A DNA stretch of 64,000 nt from Hemibagrus wyckioides. Its lineage: Eukaryota; Chordata; Actinopteri; Siluriformes; Bagridae. Positions 22,201 through 30,995 of this stretch are shown piece by piece (the first letter of the stretch is position 1; every line of letters starts with the position of its first letter). The position numbers were made by a program, and so were the translations under genes. The stretch covers positions 34,289,401 to 34,353,400 of the forward strand of contig NC_080716.1 of NCBI RefSeq assembly GCF_019097595.1. The letters run 5' to 3'. The notes under the pieces are model-generated. The model was given only the letters and a program-made list of their open reading frames with translations. It had not been told where the DNA came from and made no database searches.

Positions 22201-23738
22201 CAATGGCTGATGTCAGGGCTTTCCAAGAGTCTGCATCAGCAGAGGAGAGAGAATTATGGAAGAAACGGGGAGCAATATTAGATCCCCAGTCTAGGACATG
22301 GAGAAGTTGTGATGGAGTGTTTGTGGCCCCACTAAGTTTTCTTCCAATGCTGATCAAAGAAGCACACGGAATAGATCATTGTGATCGCAGGAAAATTATT
22401 GAGACAATTCGAGAGAACTGGTGGTCTCCATACTTAGCAAGTATGGTGGACAAATTCCTGCGATCGTGTGAACTTTGTGCAGTACGCAATGTCAGAAAAC
22501 ATTTCACGGCACCCATCAGCCACATACCGGAACCCATGGGACCATTTAGACACTTAGTAATAGACTTTGTGGATATGGGAACTACAGAAAGAAAGGAAGG
22601 AAAGAGGTATATTTTGGTAGTGATAGATCGGTTCAGCCGATGGGTAGAGGCGCAGGCTACGGCCAAAAATGACACCAAGACAGTGGTCAAGTTCCTGTGC
22701 AGGGAAGTGATCCCCCGCTTTGGCATCCCAGATCAGCTGAGCTCAGACAATGGTCCGCATTTTGTGAACGAAGTAATGAAAGCTATGGCAGAGGCCTTAT
22801 GCCTGAAACACCGTCTAGGTTGCGTGTATCACCCACAATCTCAGGGGATTGTAGAAAGAGCTAATGGAGTGCTGAAAGAGAAGATAGCTAAGATTTGTGC
22901 GAGCACAAAGCTGAATTGGGTACAAGCATTGCCGTTAGCACTGATGAAAATGCGGTCGCAAACCAACAGGAACACTCACTTGACACCACATGAAATGCTC
23001 ACAGGACGGCCAATGCCAGTAGCCTTCATTCGGGGGCCTTACAAGGGCCCATCGCTGGAACAGCTAGAGGGCGAAATGTCAAGCTATGTAAGACACCTAA
23101 CCCAAATACATAGAACTCTGTATTCACAGGTCTGCGAAGCCACGCATGGTGTGAGGGTAGAGAAGGAGGAGCTTCATCAGGTGGAGCCAGGAGACCACGT
23201 GTATATCAAAGTGTTCAAAAGAAAGCATTGGAGCCAACCAAGGAGAGAGGGACCATTCAAGGTAGTATTGGCAACGCCAACGGCGGTCAAGGTTGAAGGA
23301 AGAGAACATTGGTATCATTTGAATCATTGTTGTAGAGCGGCAGGGAAAGGACCAAAGTGGAAAGACTCGCGCCCAAAACTGGTGCAGCTCGCTCACTCGG
23401 AGGAAGACACTGACCCAGAAGACGTAGAACATCCAGAAGCACCAGCATACAATACACAGGGAAAAGGAAAGAAAGCACAGCAGAAGGCAGAGTTCCAGAC
23501 CATAGAGTCCGGCCCGATTACTGAGGAGCAACTGGGAGAGCCCCTGAGTTCACCAACTCTCGACTTCGAACCTATAGTGCACCAATTTTTAAGAGAGCCT
23601 GAAACGATAGAAGATTTCTCAGGCGAGCCCAGACCAGGTCCATCAGGGCATAAACCGTCCCAAGCATTTGATGCATCAGATTTAACAACACTGAATTTAG
23701 CAGATATAGCCCAGGACAGTACAGAAGAGTCAGAATGA
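19182..23738 (+). CDS. pol: retroviral Pol: protease, 2H-like insert, RT, RNase H, integrase
   Basis: Made as Gag-Pol by UGA readthrough. Numbered from codon 19212: aspartic protease with LIDTGAT (D30) and NLLGRDVL; then about 200 residues not usual in pol, with H178-C-T and H241-V-S; reverse transcriptase with LPQGYCESPSVF and catalytic YVDD (524-527); RNase H with VDGS (D831) and YTDSAYA; integrase with HGIDH...CELC zinc domain (first His 1052) and catalytic D1118, D1179, E1215 (DD35E). A roughly 150-residue acidic/Pro-rich tail ends the frame. No stops or frameshifts. It ends four bases into env (ATGA). Confidence 0.96.
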   Translation, partial: GGPEKLEGELVQYTTSLHPAQEPTVSVIVGRQIRSSFLIDTGATFTSIGKEGSKLPLSSKAVKTVGFSGKTQTLRFTEPQELNIQGVTVQAPLLFSPETPANLLGRDVLCKLGAKIHCGERGVWVELPEHLVQQYVMMETKLELSTMDKVYWLEINDMYSGIRDLYTQWKSWLIKMRPDCQESREPWHCTMMYDEEGQNEEYEAMWDERIEKTQYTLKTINVIVGPQGVAASVQLPSQLEQWYQVPDAAPHVSLLVGQGFESKELGSMVREASQRMQWKQIGQGVSVSSDRKFLKIEQIAIDEVRPQTVLISRAENLRIEKNKMKQLPQWAKEQEITEKEREEALAQIPDQLWTKHQTDVGLVKSAGLVKIQLKPGARLPYQNQYPLSKEAIVGIKPTIEGLTQAGVLVLTKSQCNTPIFPVRKPNSDKWRLVHDLRPVNRVVIAENPVVPDPHTLLSNIPEGTKWYTVIDLCSAFFSVPLHPDSQFLFAFTYGGQQYTYTRLPQGYCESPSVFNQVLARDLTNLDVSSTILQYVDDLLICSQAKEQCVQDSVQVLKTLALNGHKVSKEKLQFCQQKVEYLGRVLEGTTRKISPEHVEAIRKAPRPQTVQQMLSFLGLAGFSRPWICDFAMKTQPLRDIVKAADQTKSSAMLTWTEEAKAAFDMLKTALSSAPALACPDYGKPFYLYVSERKGFASAVLAQEQEGMGKRPVAYFSTALDSVEKGMPPCYRGLAAAAFAYQKASSITMGHPVTLYTSHALHALLTSQKFVITNARKTGYDVILSAPELTIEKCRTINLADRLGLPEDGAPHECAEVTEKYLKARSDLEAQPLPGAQCILFVDGSCYRSNEGNKAGYSVVQYDNQEGVFNTVVTVAVPQPCSAQLAEIKALTAACKLGAGKTCTIYTDSAYAYGVCHVFGPIWAQRGFQRADGSAIVHGPAISELLGAMMLPKELAIVKCRAHKSDGEWVSRGNAVADEAAKKAAVGETSVMVMMQTGEPEDEGQMQVTMADVRAFQESASAEERELWKKRGAILDPQSRTWRSCDGVFVAPLSFLPMLIKEAHGIDHCDRRKIIETIRENWWSPYLASMVDKFLRSCELCAVRNVRKHFTAPISHIPEPMGPFRHLVIDFVDMGTTERKEGKRYILVVIDRFSRWVEAQATAKNDTKTVVKFLCREVIPRFGIPDQLSSDNGPHFVNEVMKAMAEALCLKHRLGCVYHPQSQGIVERANGVLKEKIAKICASTKLNWVQALPLALMKMRSQTNRNTHLTPHEMLTGRPMPVAFIRGPYKGPSLEQLEGEMSSYVRHLTQIHRTLYSQVCEATHGVRVEKEELHQVEPGDHVYIKVFKRKHWSQPRREGPFKVVLATPTAVKVEGREHWYHLNHCCRAAGKGPKWKDSRPKLVQLAHSEEDTDPEDVEHPEAPAYNTQGKGKKAQQKAEFQTIESGPITEEQLGEPLSSPTLDFEPIVHQFLREPETIEDFSGEPRPGPSGHKPSQAFDASDLTTLNLADIAQDSTEESE
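19690..20120 (+). other. 2H-phosphoesterase-like region within Pol
   Basis: Between protease and reverse transcriptase lie two His motifs, PWHCTMMYD (H178) and APHVSLLVG (H241), 63 residues apart. Between them are a predicted helix (EYEAMWDER) and strands (LKTINVIVGPQGVAASVQL). The 2H phosphoesterase fold is defined by two H-x-[S/T] motifs in such an arrangement; relatives in other RNA viruses cleave 2',5'-oligoadenylates. Assignment rests on motif and order only. A structural dUTPase-like or other insert remains possible. Confidence 0.4.
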
Positions 23739-26158
23739 AGATCCTGGTAGTAGGCCGCGAACAAGCACTGAAACTGCGCCACTGCGCTATAGTGGTAGTA
23801 CTAATTAGTGTATACCTGGGGATAGTTTGGATGCTCGCGGCAGTTGGTCACACAACTACGATGTCGGTAAATATGACACTGATAAACGTAACTCAGACAA
23901 AACTAGGTAATGAATCACGCCCCACACTGACCCACGGGACACGACAGCACTCTGAAAAACAGGTTAATTCACGGTACAGAAGAAACGTAGGGTATGGTGA
24001 GGCATCCATTGGAGGCCGTACAGTGTATCGAGGACAACAGCGCACACTGGATCTTACAAAAGAGAAAGCTCAGACCGCGGTTCAGGATCATCTGAAATGT
24101 GCAATAGGACTGATAGGACATGCTTTAAAGGCAAACATGATACCGAAAAATGAAGGGGTGTTCGTCATGTACTCCTTTGAGTACATGGGACCCGATCCAC
24201 CAATAAATGTGGATCCTATTGAGTGGGCGGAGAATAATTTGGCGATAAATTATACAGTGACAGCTGAGGTACGTATTAAGTCACCCCATAGTCGTCACAA
24301 TGCAAGCAGTCCAACAAGCAGTGTAATTATAGCAGGAAAACCAAAAGAGGCATACTGCAGAGTGATTCACCCGCTCTGGTATTACAGTATCTTTGGTAAT
24401 GCTACCTCTAAACGTAATCTTCAGAGAACCGTCCTGCTAGACGACTACAAGGCTCGTGTGTTTGTGCCCACAGGGCACCCCTACACAGAAATCCGCCAGG
24501 CAGGGATTGACTTTGGGGTAAAGATTCCTAAAGACTGTAGCACTGGGTCACTGTGTGATTTGACTGTAGGAACACTTCACCAGAACATGCAAGACGCAAT
24601 AGATTACGTTAGCATCACGAAAATCACACAGTATAACAGTACAAACGGCGCTGAATCTCCACAGAACCTGTACCGCCAATGGCTACATGATGCAGCACGC
24701 AAGACTGTTACCAACAGCACATGTATGGTGTGCCATAACTGCCTGCATAGCCCCCTGCTTGTGATGCCCACGAGGGGAATCCAAGAATGTGCTAACCCCC
24801 CATATAATGAAAGCTATTTGTGCCCTGCAGTATGTCTGCTGGGCTCTGTAGCCAGAACTCACGGTGCAGACTGGATGCGTAAATTAAGTTCCTCCTGCAC
24901 TTTTCATCCCGTTGCCACACAGGCTACTGATAGTATACGCGTACGTTCTCATCCTCTTGAAATGTTTCCACTGTGCGTCCGTTCTAGAGGTACGGAATAT
25001 GTAGGGGATCTACCAAAAGCATCGTGTGATAAAATAATGGAGGCAGCACACCCTATAGTTAATGTAATGCCAACCTGTAATGTGTCAGAGTACGGCTGTG
25101 AACCCGATATGGTGGTCCAACTGAAGATCCCAAGCCTGCGTCTGGGAACATTTCCCGTTGCAGACATCTTTTGGTATTGTGGAGGTACGGAAGTCCTACA
25201 AATTCTACCCAGATTATGGCATGGGCTATGTGCCCCAGTGGTACTGGAAGGACGACTCTCGGTAATCGCCCTTAATGACTCATACCTCGCATCCATGTTT
25301 GAACCTGCACATTTACGCCGCCCCAAGCGTGAACTCACAAATACAGTAGCTAGAAGCATTTTTACCCGTACTGGTCTTCCAGGCTCATATCGAAAAAAGT
25401 ACTTACAGGTCACAAACTCCTCAATACTCCCAAAATGGGGTCCGGACACGAATATTTATATAAATTGGGAAGGGATACCAGTTGGAGTTCCTAGCGAACA
25501 TTTAGCCCTTCGAAGAGGCTCGTCTACAGCTTGGAACATCTTGCTTCCAGCAGTACAGGTACATCGGAACACGGCATGGGTTAATTACATTTGGTATAAC
25601 CAGCAACGGTTTATTAATCATACCATTGAGGCATTAAAATTGGTATCAGAACAGCTCCATGCAACGACCCTTATGACTGTACAGAATCGCTTTGCCATAG
25701 ACATGATGCGCGGACCCGATCAGGGAGTATGTGACATGATAGGATCTGATTGTTGTACCATTATTCCATTGCATACGGGCCCTGCAGGCCCACTGGACAC
25801 GCTGCTATCACAGATGAAGGCGGCTCGGGACGAAATGGCCTCTAATAATGCTTCCTCAGACCCAGACTGGCTTGACTGGCTGTTTTCCTCTGATTGGTTG
25901 GCCGGACTCACGCGCATCGGGACAACCATTTTAATAGTGTTATTGGTAGTTGCTCTCATCGCTTGTTGTGGAATACCATGTTTACGTGCCCTGTTGGACA
26001 AGATTGTGCACTCTCTTTTCGGACAATATATGCAACTCTACATGCAGGACATGATCGACCCCGTCTTTATGGGCACCGCGGAGGACAATGGAGAAGATGG
26101 AAAACAAAGGCAGGAGGCTGATTGTCCCCTGCTGGACAATATGATGTACTATTGTTAA
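23735..26158 (+). CDS. env: retroviral envelope glycoprotein, 807 aa
   Basis: Surface and membrane-fusion protein of the virion. The ATG overlaps the pol stop (ATGA at 23735). A hydrophobic segment at residues 18-37 can act as signal/anchor of a long leader. A basic RYRR site (80-83) could release that leader. RRPKR (528-532) fits the surface/transmembrane cleavage. The transmembrane part has the gamma-type C-x6-CC motif (C666, C673, C674) after an NRFAIDMM helix, and a membrane span at about 728-749, with a tail of about 58 residues. Many N-x-S/T sites lie in the surface part. It is intact and presumably made from a spliced mRNA. Confidence 0.93.
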   Translation: MKILVVGREQALKLRHCAIVVVLISVYLGIVWMLAAVGHTTTMSVNMTLINVTQTKLGNESRPTLTHGTRQHSEKQVNSRYRRNVGYGEASIGGRTVYRGQQRTLDLTKEKAQTAVQDHLKCAIGLIGHALKANMIPKNEGVFVMYSFEYMGPDPPINVDPIEWAENNLAINYTVTAEVRIKSPHSRHNASSPTSSVIIAGKPKEAYCRVIHPLWYYSIFGNATSKRNLQRTVLLDDYKARVFVPTGHPYTEIRQAGIDFGVKIPKDCSTGSLCDLTVGTLHQNMQDAIDYVSITKITQYNSTNGAESPQNLYRQWLHDAARKTVTNSTCMVCHNCLHSPLLVMPTRGIQECANPPYNESYLCPAVCLLGSVARTHGADWMRKLSSSCTFHPVATQATDSIRVRSHPLEMFPLCVRSRGTEYVGDLPKASCDKIMEAAHPIVNVMPTCNVSEYGCEPDMVVQLKIPSLRLGTFPVADIFWYCGGTEVLQILPRLWHGLCAPVVLEGRLSVIALNDSYLASMFEPAHLRRPKRELTNTVARSIFTRTGLPGSYRKKYLQVTNSSILPKWGPDTNIYINWEGIPVGVPSEHLALRRGSSTAWNILLPAVQVHRNTAWVNYIWYNQQRFINHTIEALKLVSEQLHATTLMTVQNRFAIDMMRGPDQGVCDMIGSDCCTIIPLHTGPAGPLDTLLSQMKAARDEMASNNASSDPDWLDWLFSSDWLAGLTRIGTTILIVLLVVALIACCGIPCLRALLDKIVHSLFGQYMQLYMQDMIDPVFMGTAEDNGEDGKQRQEADCPLLDNMMYYC

Positions 26159-26239
26159 AGAAAGTTAAAGGTGTTGGTATGTGTTGTTTCTTGTGCGTCT
26201 TTTCCTCTCTGTTGTCTCTCCTCTTTGTTGTGTATATAA

Positions 26240-27013
26240 ATGTTGTGTGCAGGCTTCATGGCAGCATCACAGAGCCCAGGTGCAGTCTTTCAGTGCAGGC
26301 GCTACCATCGCCCTAACCGAACATCTCTTCCGTGCGGGCAACTAAAACTTGATTCACGAGGGCAAGGCTATCTGGAATGGCAGAATCTCCAGTGTGTGGC
26401 CTGCTGTAATATGATGGCGGCCTTAGAAGCCCTGCATGAGTCTCGGGATCCACAGGCATGGTGGAAGGTCTTCCACGCATGTTGTACGGACCCGGAGTGG
26501 ACCTTCAGCATGGAAGCGGCACGTCCCATCGAGCGGCTGCTCACACAGGCCGACTTCTACTATGAGGAAGATAAGTGGTTGGTCGAGAAGTACTCGACAC
26601 GTTGTGAGCTTCCCTGCAACCTGTCTCTAATCGTGGACACATATTTGCTTCGGCGTCCCATATCTTTGGCTTCTGTGTACGGGAGTCCCCGGGCGCATGG
26701 ATTCCTCATCACGCGTAATGTTGTCCAGTCTACTATGGTACAAGTAGTGACTGTGCATTTCTGTGGCTACTTTCTGTGGACCTCACATTCCAAAGGACAA
26801 CGCAGACGCTTGGACAACCTCAAGCCCATGCCTCACTTCTTTTATGCATGGAAGGATAAAGACTCAGAAGTGGTGGCCTGCAAAGGACTAGGTACTGGCA
26901 TGAAAATGCACACCGACATTTGGGATGCGCTGCGGGCACGCTCGCGCATACGCGCACCCTTGCTAAAGTGGATTTCGGCGTTATACAAACACCATTATTG
27001 GTGGTGGAACTGA
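26240..27013 (+). CDS. unknown retroviral accessory gene after env
   Basis: The open frame is 257 codons from the ATG at 26240. A strong acceptor (pyrimidine-rich tract, then TGTTGTGTGCAG, AG at 26251-26252) places the ATG at 26258 as the first one on a spliced mRNA, giving about 251 aa. I do not recognise the protein. It is rich in Cys and Trp, with a CVACC cluster and HACC, an acidic/aromatic middle (ADFYYEEDKW), RCELPC, a basic GQRRR, and a Trp-rich C-terminus (HYWWWN). No membrane segment or signal peptide is clear. The position matches the accessory or transactivator genes of complex retroviruses (epsilon- and spumaviruses). It lacks visible cyclin or Bel-type motifs. Function unknown. 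Confidence 0.75.
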   Translation: MLCAGFMAASQSPGAVFQCRRYHRPNRTSLPCGQLKLDSRGQGYLEWQNLQCVACCNMMAALEALHESRDPQAWWKVFHACCTDPEWTFSMEAARPIERLLTQADFYYEEDKWLVEKYSTRCELPCNLSLIVDTYLLRRPISLASVYGSPRAHGFLITRNVVQSTMVQVVTVHFCGYFLWTSHSKGQRRRLDNLKPMPHFFYAWKDKDSEVVACKGLGTGMKMHTDIWDALRARSRIRAPLLKWISALYKHHYWWWN

Positions 27014-27650
27014 TCAGTGACAGCGTAAGTGCTGACTGGACCTGACGAATTGAGTGTTCTCTGTGTGCAAAATGTCATGAATGTATGTCTGTATGTGTGT
27101 GGTGATCCTGGCGAAACAGGCTGTCGCGCAAACGACAAATTGCGGGCAGAGTGGGAATTTTCCCCTTATAAATGGCTCTTGAGGGTTTTTCGCCCACTCC
27201 TGGTTCACCTTGAGAAGAAGCATAGTGAGTGAATAGGGGGAGTGATGTGGGGTATATGGATTATATGGATTATATATAAAAACAAAAAGAATGTATTGCA
27301 CACATCTAATAATGTGGAACTTAGAATTTTCATGGTCATAGATGTTTCTGATGTCTACTTGACAGTTTTGATGTCTACCCGACATAGATAGTGTCCACGT
27401 GACACATTGGACCGTGTAGTGATGAGCTACCTGGTGAAGTGCTGGGAACCTCTCCCGGGGGCTCCATCGTACCCTCTACGGCACGCAAAGTGCCTGGGTC
27501 AGAAGAAATTGTGCCTCATCTAAAAGGACATTGTGCATGAATACCATGTGTGTAATGTCGCAAGAAGATGATGAACATACTAAGGGGGATAAGAACACAG
27601 AGTAGTGGAACTAAGACATGTACAAGCTGATTGTGAGACTCAAGAGTCTC
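27014..27650 (+). other. 3' untranslated part of the provirus
   Basis: It contains a GCGTAAGTG donor-like site directly after the accessory stop (GT at 27025) and a weak frame to 27232, with an internal ATG for about 52 aa (MNVCLYVCGDPG start) that I do not call as a gene. The polypurine-like AGGGGGAGTGATGT at 27235-27248 duplicates the true PPT edge. Confidence 0.4.
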
Positions 27651-27664
27651 AAAGGGGGGAGTGA
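27651..27664 (+). other. polypurine tract before the 3' LTR
   Basis: AAAGGGGGGAGTGA ends at the first base of the 3' LTR (27665). This is the expected primer for plus-strand DNA synthesis. Confidence 0.85.
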
Positions 27665-29446
27665 TGTCGGAGAAAACATAATATACCCAGCTTTGAATTA
27701 TATACCTAGCCTTAAAAGTAGCTTAAGTGCTAATGTACTCAATGCTCTAAGCTCTGACTTGGCAATATTCTGCCTAAAGAGTAGTGTGTATCTATCAAGA
27801 ATAATTTAGCCATTTATTACGTAGTAAGTAGTTAACTCTGATTAAAAATAGCTATAATAATCAGATATAGCCTCATAGTCTTCATAATAAACATACAGAA
27901 TTATTAATGGCAGCATGCTAGCGTAATAACCACACTGGGACTGAAGGAACAGAAAAGAGGAGAGATTTATTGAAACATTAGGAGTTACAACTCAGTCAGC
28001 CAGCCTATCCAATGGGATCAGTGGGACCGGAGGGTCAGTTGTAGAAGACGGAATCTCGGGATCCTGAGGAGAAGTTGGAGAATAATCAGTGGGAGAAGTT
28101 GGGGGCGAATAGTCAGGAGAAGACTGAGGAATATCATGAACACTGTAAGGCATAGGCACAAATTCAGGAGAAAGTTGGGGAAGGTCAGGGGAATTAGGAA
28201 ATGAAGAGGAGTCAGAGGAAGAATCATTAGAGGAAATCTCAACAGGGAAATCCTCAGTCTGGACGCCTTGAGAGGTGGTGCGTGTCCAATGCCAGTAGAA
28301 GGTCTGAGTAGACTGATCACAGGTTGTGGGGTGAAATTGGGTGCTCTGATCAAGACAGACGGTATCTCTCACGATATGGTGAGCGAGGTGAGGAGACTCA
28401 GGAATAGAGGATTCAGATAGGTGCTCCAGGAAACCAGTAAGTTCAATGGCCAAACAGGATAGCTGATACTGGCGATAGCGTCGCAGAGCACCCCTGGGAC
28501 TTCTCCGGAAGATAGCGCGGCGGGCTGACTGAGCTAGAAAAAATAATGGGAAATGAGTAAAGATGAGTGAAGTGCATATTGCGTGACTATGTAGTCAGCA
28601 AAAGAGAGCGTGTACCAAGGCAGGAGGAACACAGTGTGGGAAGTAGGCCAGGTCACTGTGACATGACAGTGATAGGCAGGTAGAGGAGACAATAGCATTG
28701 GAATACTAGCAACCAACAGTGATGAAAAGAGGAAAGGATATGAGGCAGCTTAATGGCACAGCTTAGTTTAAAATTAGTAAAACAAAACTTAGATCAAGTA
28801 GGTAGAGAGAAAAGTCATCGTGACATAGAGGAAGAGAGCAAGGTACTTACACATTGTTGTGGGGGGCAACGCGCGAGGTCAGGATGAGCCGAGGAAGCAC
28901 CTTTAAGAGGTGATGGTCAAATGAAGTCAATAAGGAAGTGGCGCCTATAAGTAAGCGCCAATTTTTATAAAAATGGTTGACTTAGCCTAAAAATAAGGGG
29001 AACTGGAGAGGAGGAAAATTGACATCATCGAGGGGAGGATGGTATCAATTTAGGGGCGGTATCGGGACAAATGCGAAAATAATGGGAACTGGGAAAACGT
29101 ATGTAAACTAAGGAAGGAGGGACTAAAGTAGCCATACACTGAATATAATGGGAAATTGCTGGAAATATTTAAATTAGAGAAAAGGAGGCGCCCCGGGGCG
29201 CCTGGGGTATAAGTAGAGGGGACTTTTTCGGGGTTTTTGAGACCAGCTGCTCTCTTCAGATATGCATGTTGTTGACTGCATGACTGAATAAAGAAACCTG
29301 CTTCTTCTCATCTGTTGACCGAGATCTCTTTTATTTCGGCTAAGTTTTATAGATTGTGGAGGTTATTGGGAAAGCTAAGAGTAATAGATACAAACAAAAT
29401 TCCACCCTGTGATATGTCCACTCGGAGGGGGCTCTGAGTTCCGACA
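27665..29446 (+). repeat. 3' LTR
   Basis: It is the same length (1782) and gapless against the 5' LTR. The sense TATA is at 29208-29213 and AATAAA at 29287-29292. It ends at TTCCGACA and is followed by GATGCTTTTG, which matches host sequence repeated at about 32485. Confidence 0.97.
27992..28854 (-). CDS. predicted spliced antisense gene inside the 3' LTR U3
   Basis: The second copy of the U3 antisense gene: ATG 28854-28852, donor GT 28850-28849, acceptor AG 28535-28534, exon 2 28533-27992, poly(A) signal 27966-27971. It differs from the 5' LTR copy at one coding base (28390), a His/Tyr change. In this LTR the gene is complementary to the 3' end of every sense viral mRNA, so the two transcripts would overlap. 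Other remarks as for the 5' copy. Confidence 0.7.
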
Positions 29447-30082
29447 GATGCTTTTGCACTGAGGCTGAATGTTCTGGTGGACTTGGGGGAGATTCTGCTC
29501 CTTCTTGTACTTCTTGATTGCATAATCATCATAATCATGCTTTTATGTTTTTAAGTCATGTAGCTGACAGAAAAACATTGGCAAGAGGAAACAAATTTAT
29601 GTGATGAATTTACTCTGGTGTTCCTAGACCTTAGTTAATCCTGTTGATCACTCATAAGGGTTTGCTGTGATTAAACCAGTAATCTATAAATGTGGAAAAT
29701 GTTTAGGGTATTTAGACTGCTGGAAAAAAAAACATGGAGTGAGGGCTCTGGAGGCTGAATCCCATCTGTATAAGTAGTGGATAAGTGGATACTGCATAAA
29801 TAGTCCATAAGTGACATTCTGAAACTGATGTCCAATAAGACAGCATTATTTAATGTATAATGACAAGAAGAAATAAAAAAATAAAGATAAAGAAATCGTG
29901 AAATGTCCTTAAACAATGCAACTACAAAATATTGCGTTTTTAAATGCATTTATTTAATGCACGTGTCGCTTCCGGCAGCATTGCACGAGGTCACAGCGCC
30001 ATCTAGCGGCTGTGTGCAGGACAAGCTTAGCATCTCTATTTAAAGAAATTTATAATACAATAATCCCTTTCCACCTGATACA
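29447..30082. repeat. host block duplicated at 32478-33153, copy 1
   Basis: Both copies run from TGAGGCTGAATGTTCTGG through GTCACAGCGCCATCTAGCGG to TTTCCACCTGATAC with small differences. On the minus strand, about 31 codons (DDYAIKKYKKEQ...) are open in both copies despite an in-frame 3-base indel, which might be an old exon; I do not recognise it. Copy 1 begins right at the LTR edge. Confidence 0.6.
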
Positions 30083-30226
30083 TATATGAACATATAAATT
30101 ACTGACATGAATAGTAACAGGAAATATCAGGAGAAATGTTTTTATAAAATTGTCTCTTTCTATCTGCAGTGAGCCATGTGTCTGGTCTGATGAAGCTACA
30201 GTTATAAAACAGATAGAAGGAAAACC

Positions 30227-30352
<126 letters not shown>

Positions 30353-30599
30353 AAATTAATACATTACAGCTACAGCAAAAGAATAGCATATGCTATATGA
30401 AATAATCAAGAGTAATAAAATAAATGTAATATTATATAATATTATGAATTAAAATAAATATAACTGTATACACCAGTGCAAGTAGTAACAACAGATATGC
30501 AGCAAAGTAGATATGATCATCCACAATAATCTGCATCAGTGTAATTATATAGTGATTAGCAGCAGTGCAGTAAACAGAATCCCACCAACAGAAGCCCAA

Positions 30600-30995
30600 T
30601 GCACTTATTTAAGGAACAGACACAATAACATCCTGGTACAGTGATGAACTATTCTCCTGTACCGGTCCTTGCTGCAGCTGTTTGACCAATAAGTCATGGA
30701 GGGGATGTGATGCATTGTCCAGGATGGACATTAGTTTGTTTAGTGACTTCTTTTCCACGATCACATCAAAACAGTTGAGGGAGCATCCCAGTACAGAGCC
30801 AGTCTTCTTTATCAGTGTGTTCAGCTTCCTTGCTTCTCCGGCTCTAATGCTGCCTCCCCAGCATAATGCTGCAAAGAAGACAGCACTCACAACATCAGAC
30901 TGGTAGAAGATCTCCAACATCTTACTGCAAACATTAAAGCATCTGATCTTCCTCAGAAAGTACAGTCTACTCATCCCCTTCCTGTACACAGCAGT
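30600..30995 (-). pseudogene. LINE ORF2 C-terminal fragment
   Basis: The minus strand encodes SRLYFLRKIRCFNVC, IFYQSDVVSAVFFAALCWGGS and KLNTLIKKTGSVLG, the C-terminal block after reverse transcriptase in Rex1/L2-type LINEs. Nothing of the catalytic domain is present. Its start region merges into the 34-base tandem array at 30962-31610. Confidence 0.75.

Larger units (their letters stand above)
13065..29446 (+). mobile_element. complete young endogenous retrovirus, 16.4 kb
   Basis: Two 1782-base LTRs (TGTCGGA...TCCGACA) flank a tRNA-Phe primer site, leader, gag, pol, env, an accessory gene and a polypurine tract. All long genes are open. Gag and pol share a frame with one UGA between them, integrase has DD35E and envelope has CX6CC, so I place it near the gamma/epsilon-retroviruses of fish. 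It is unusually large because of long U3 regions, a 1120-codon gag, an insertion in pol and the extra gene. No target-site duplication is seen: GGAG precedes the 5' LTR and GATG follows the 3' LTR. Confidence 0.97.

Noticed and set aside
27029..27232. Small gene after the accessory gene
   Set aside because: It lacks an ATG at its start, and the internal ATG gives about 52 aa with no supporting signal; kept only as a remark.
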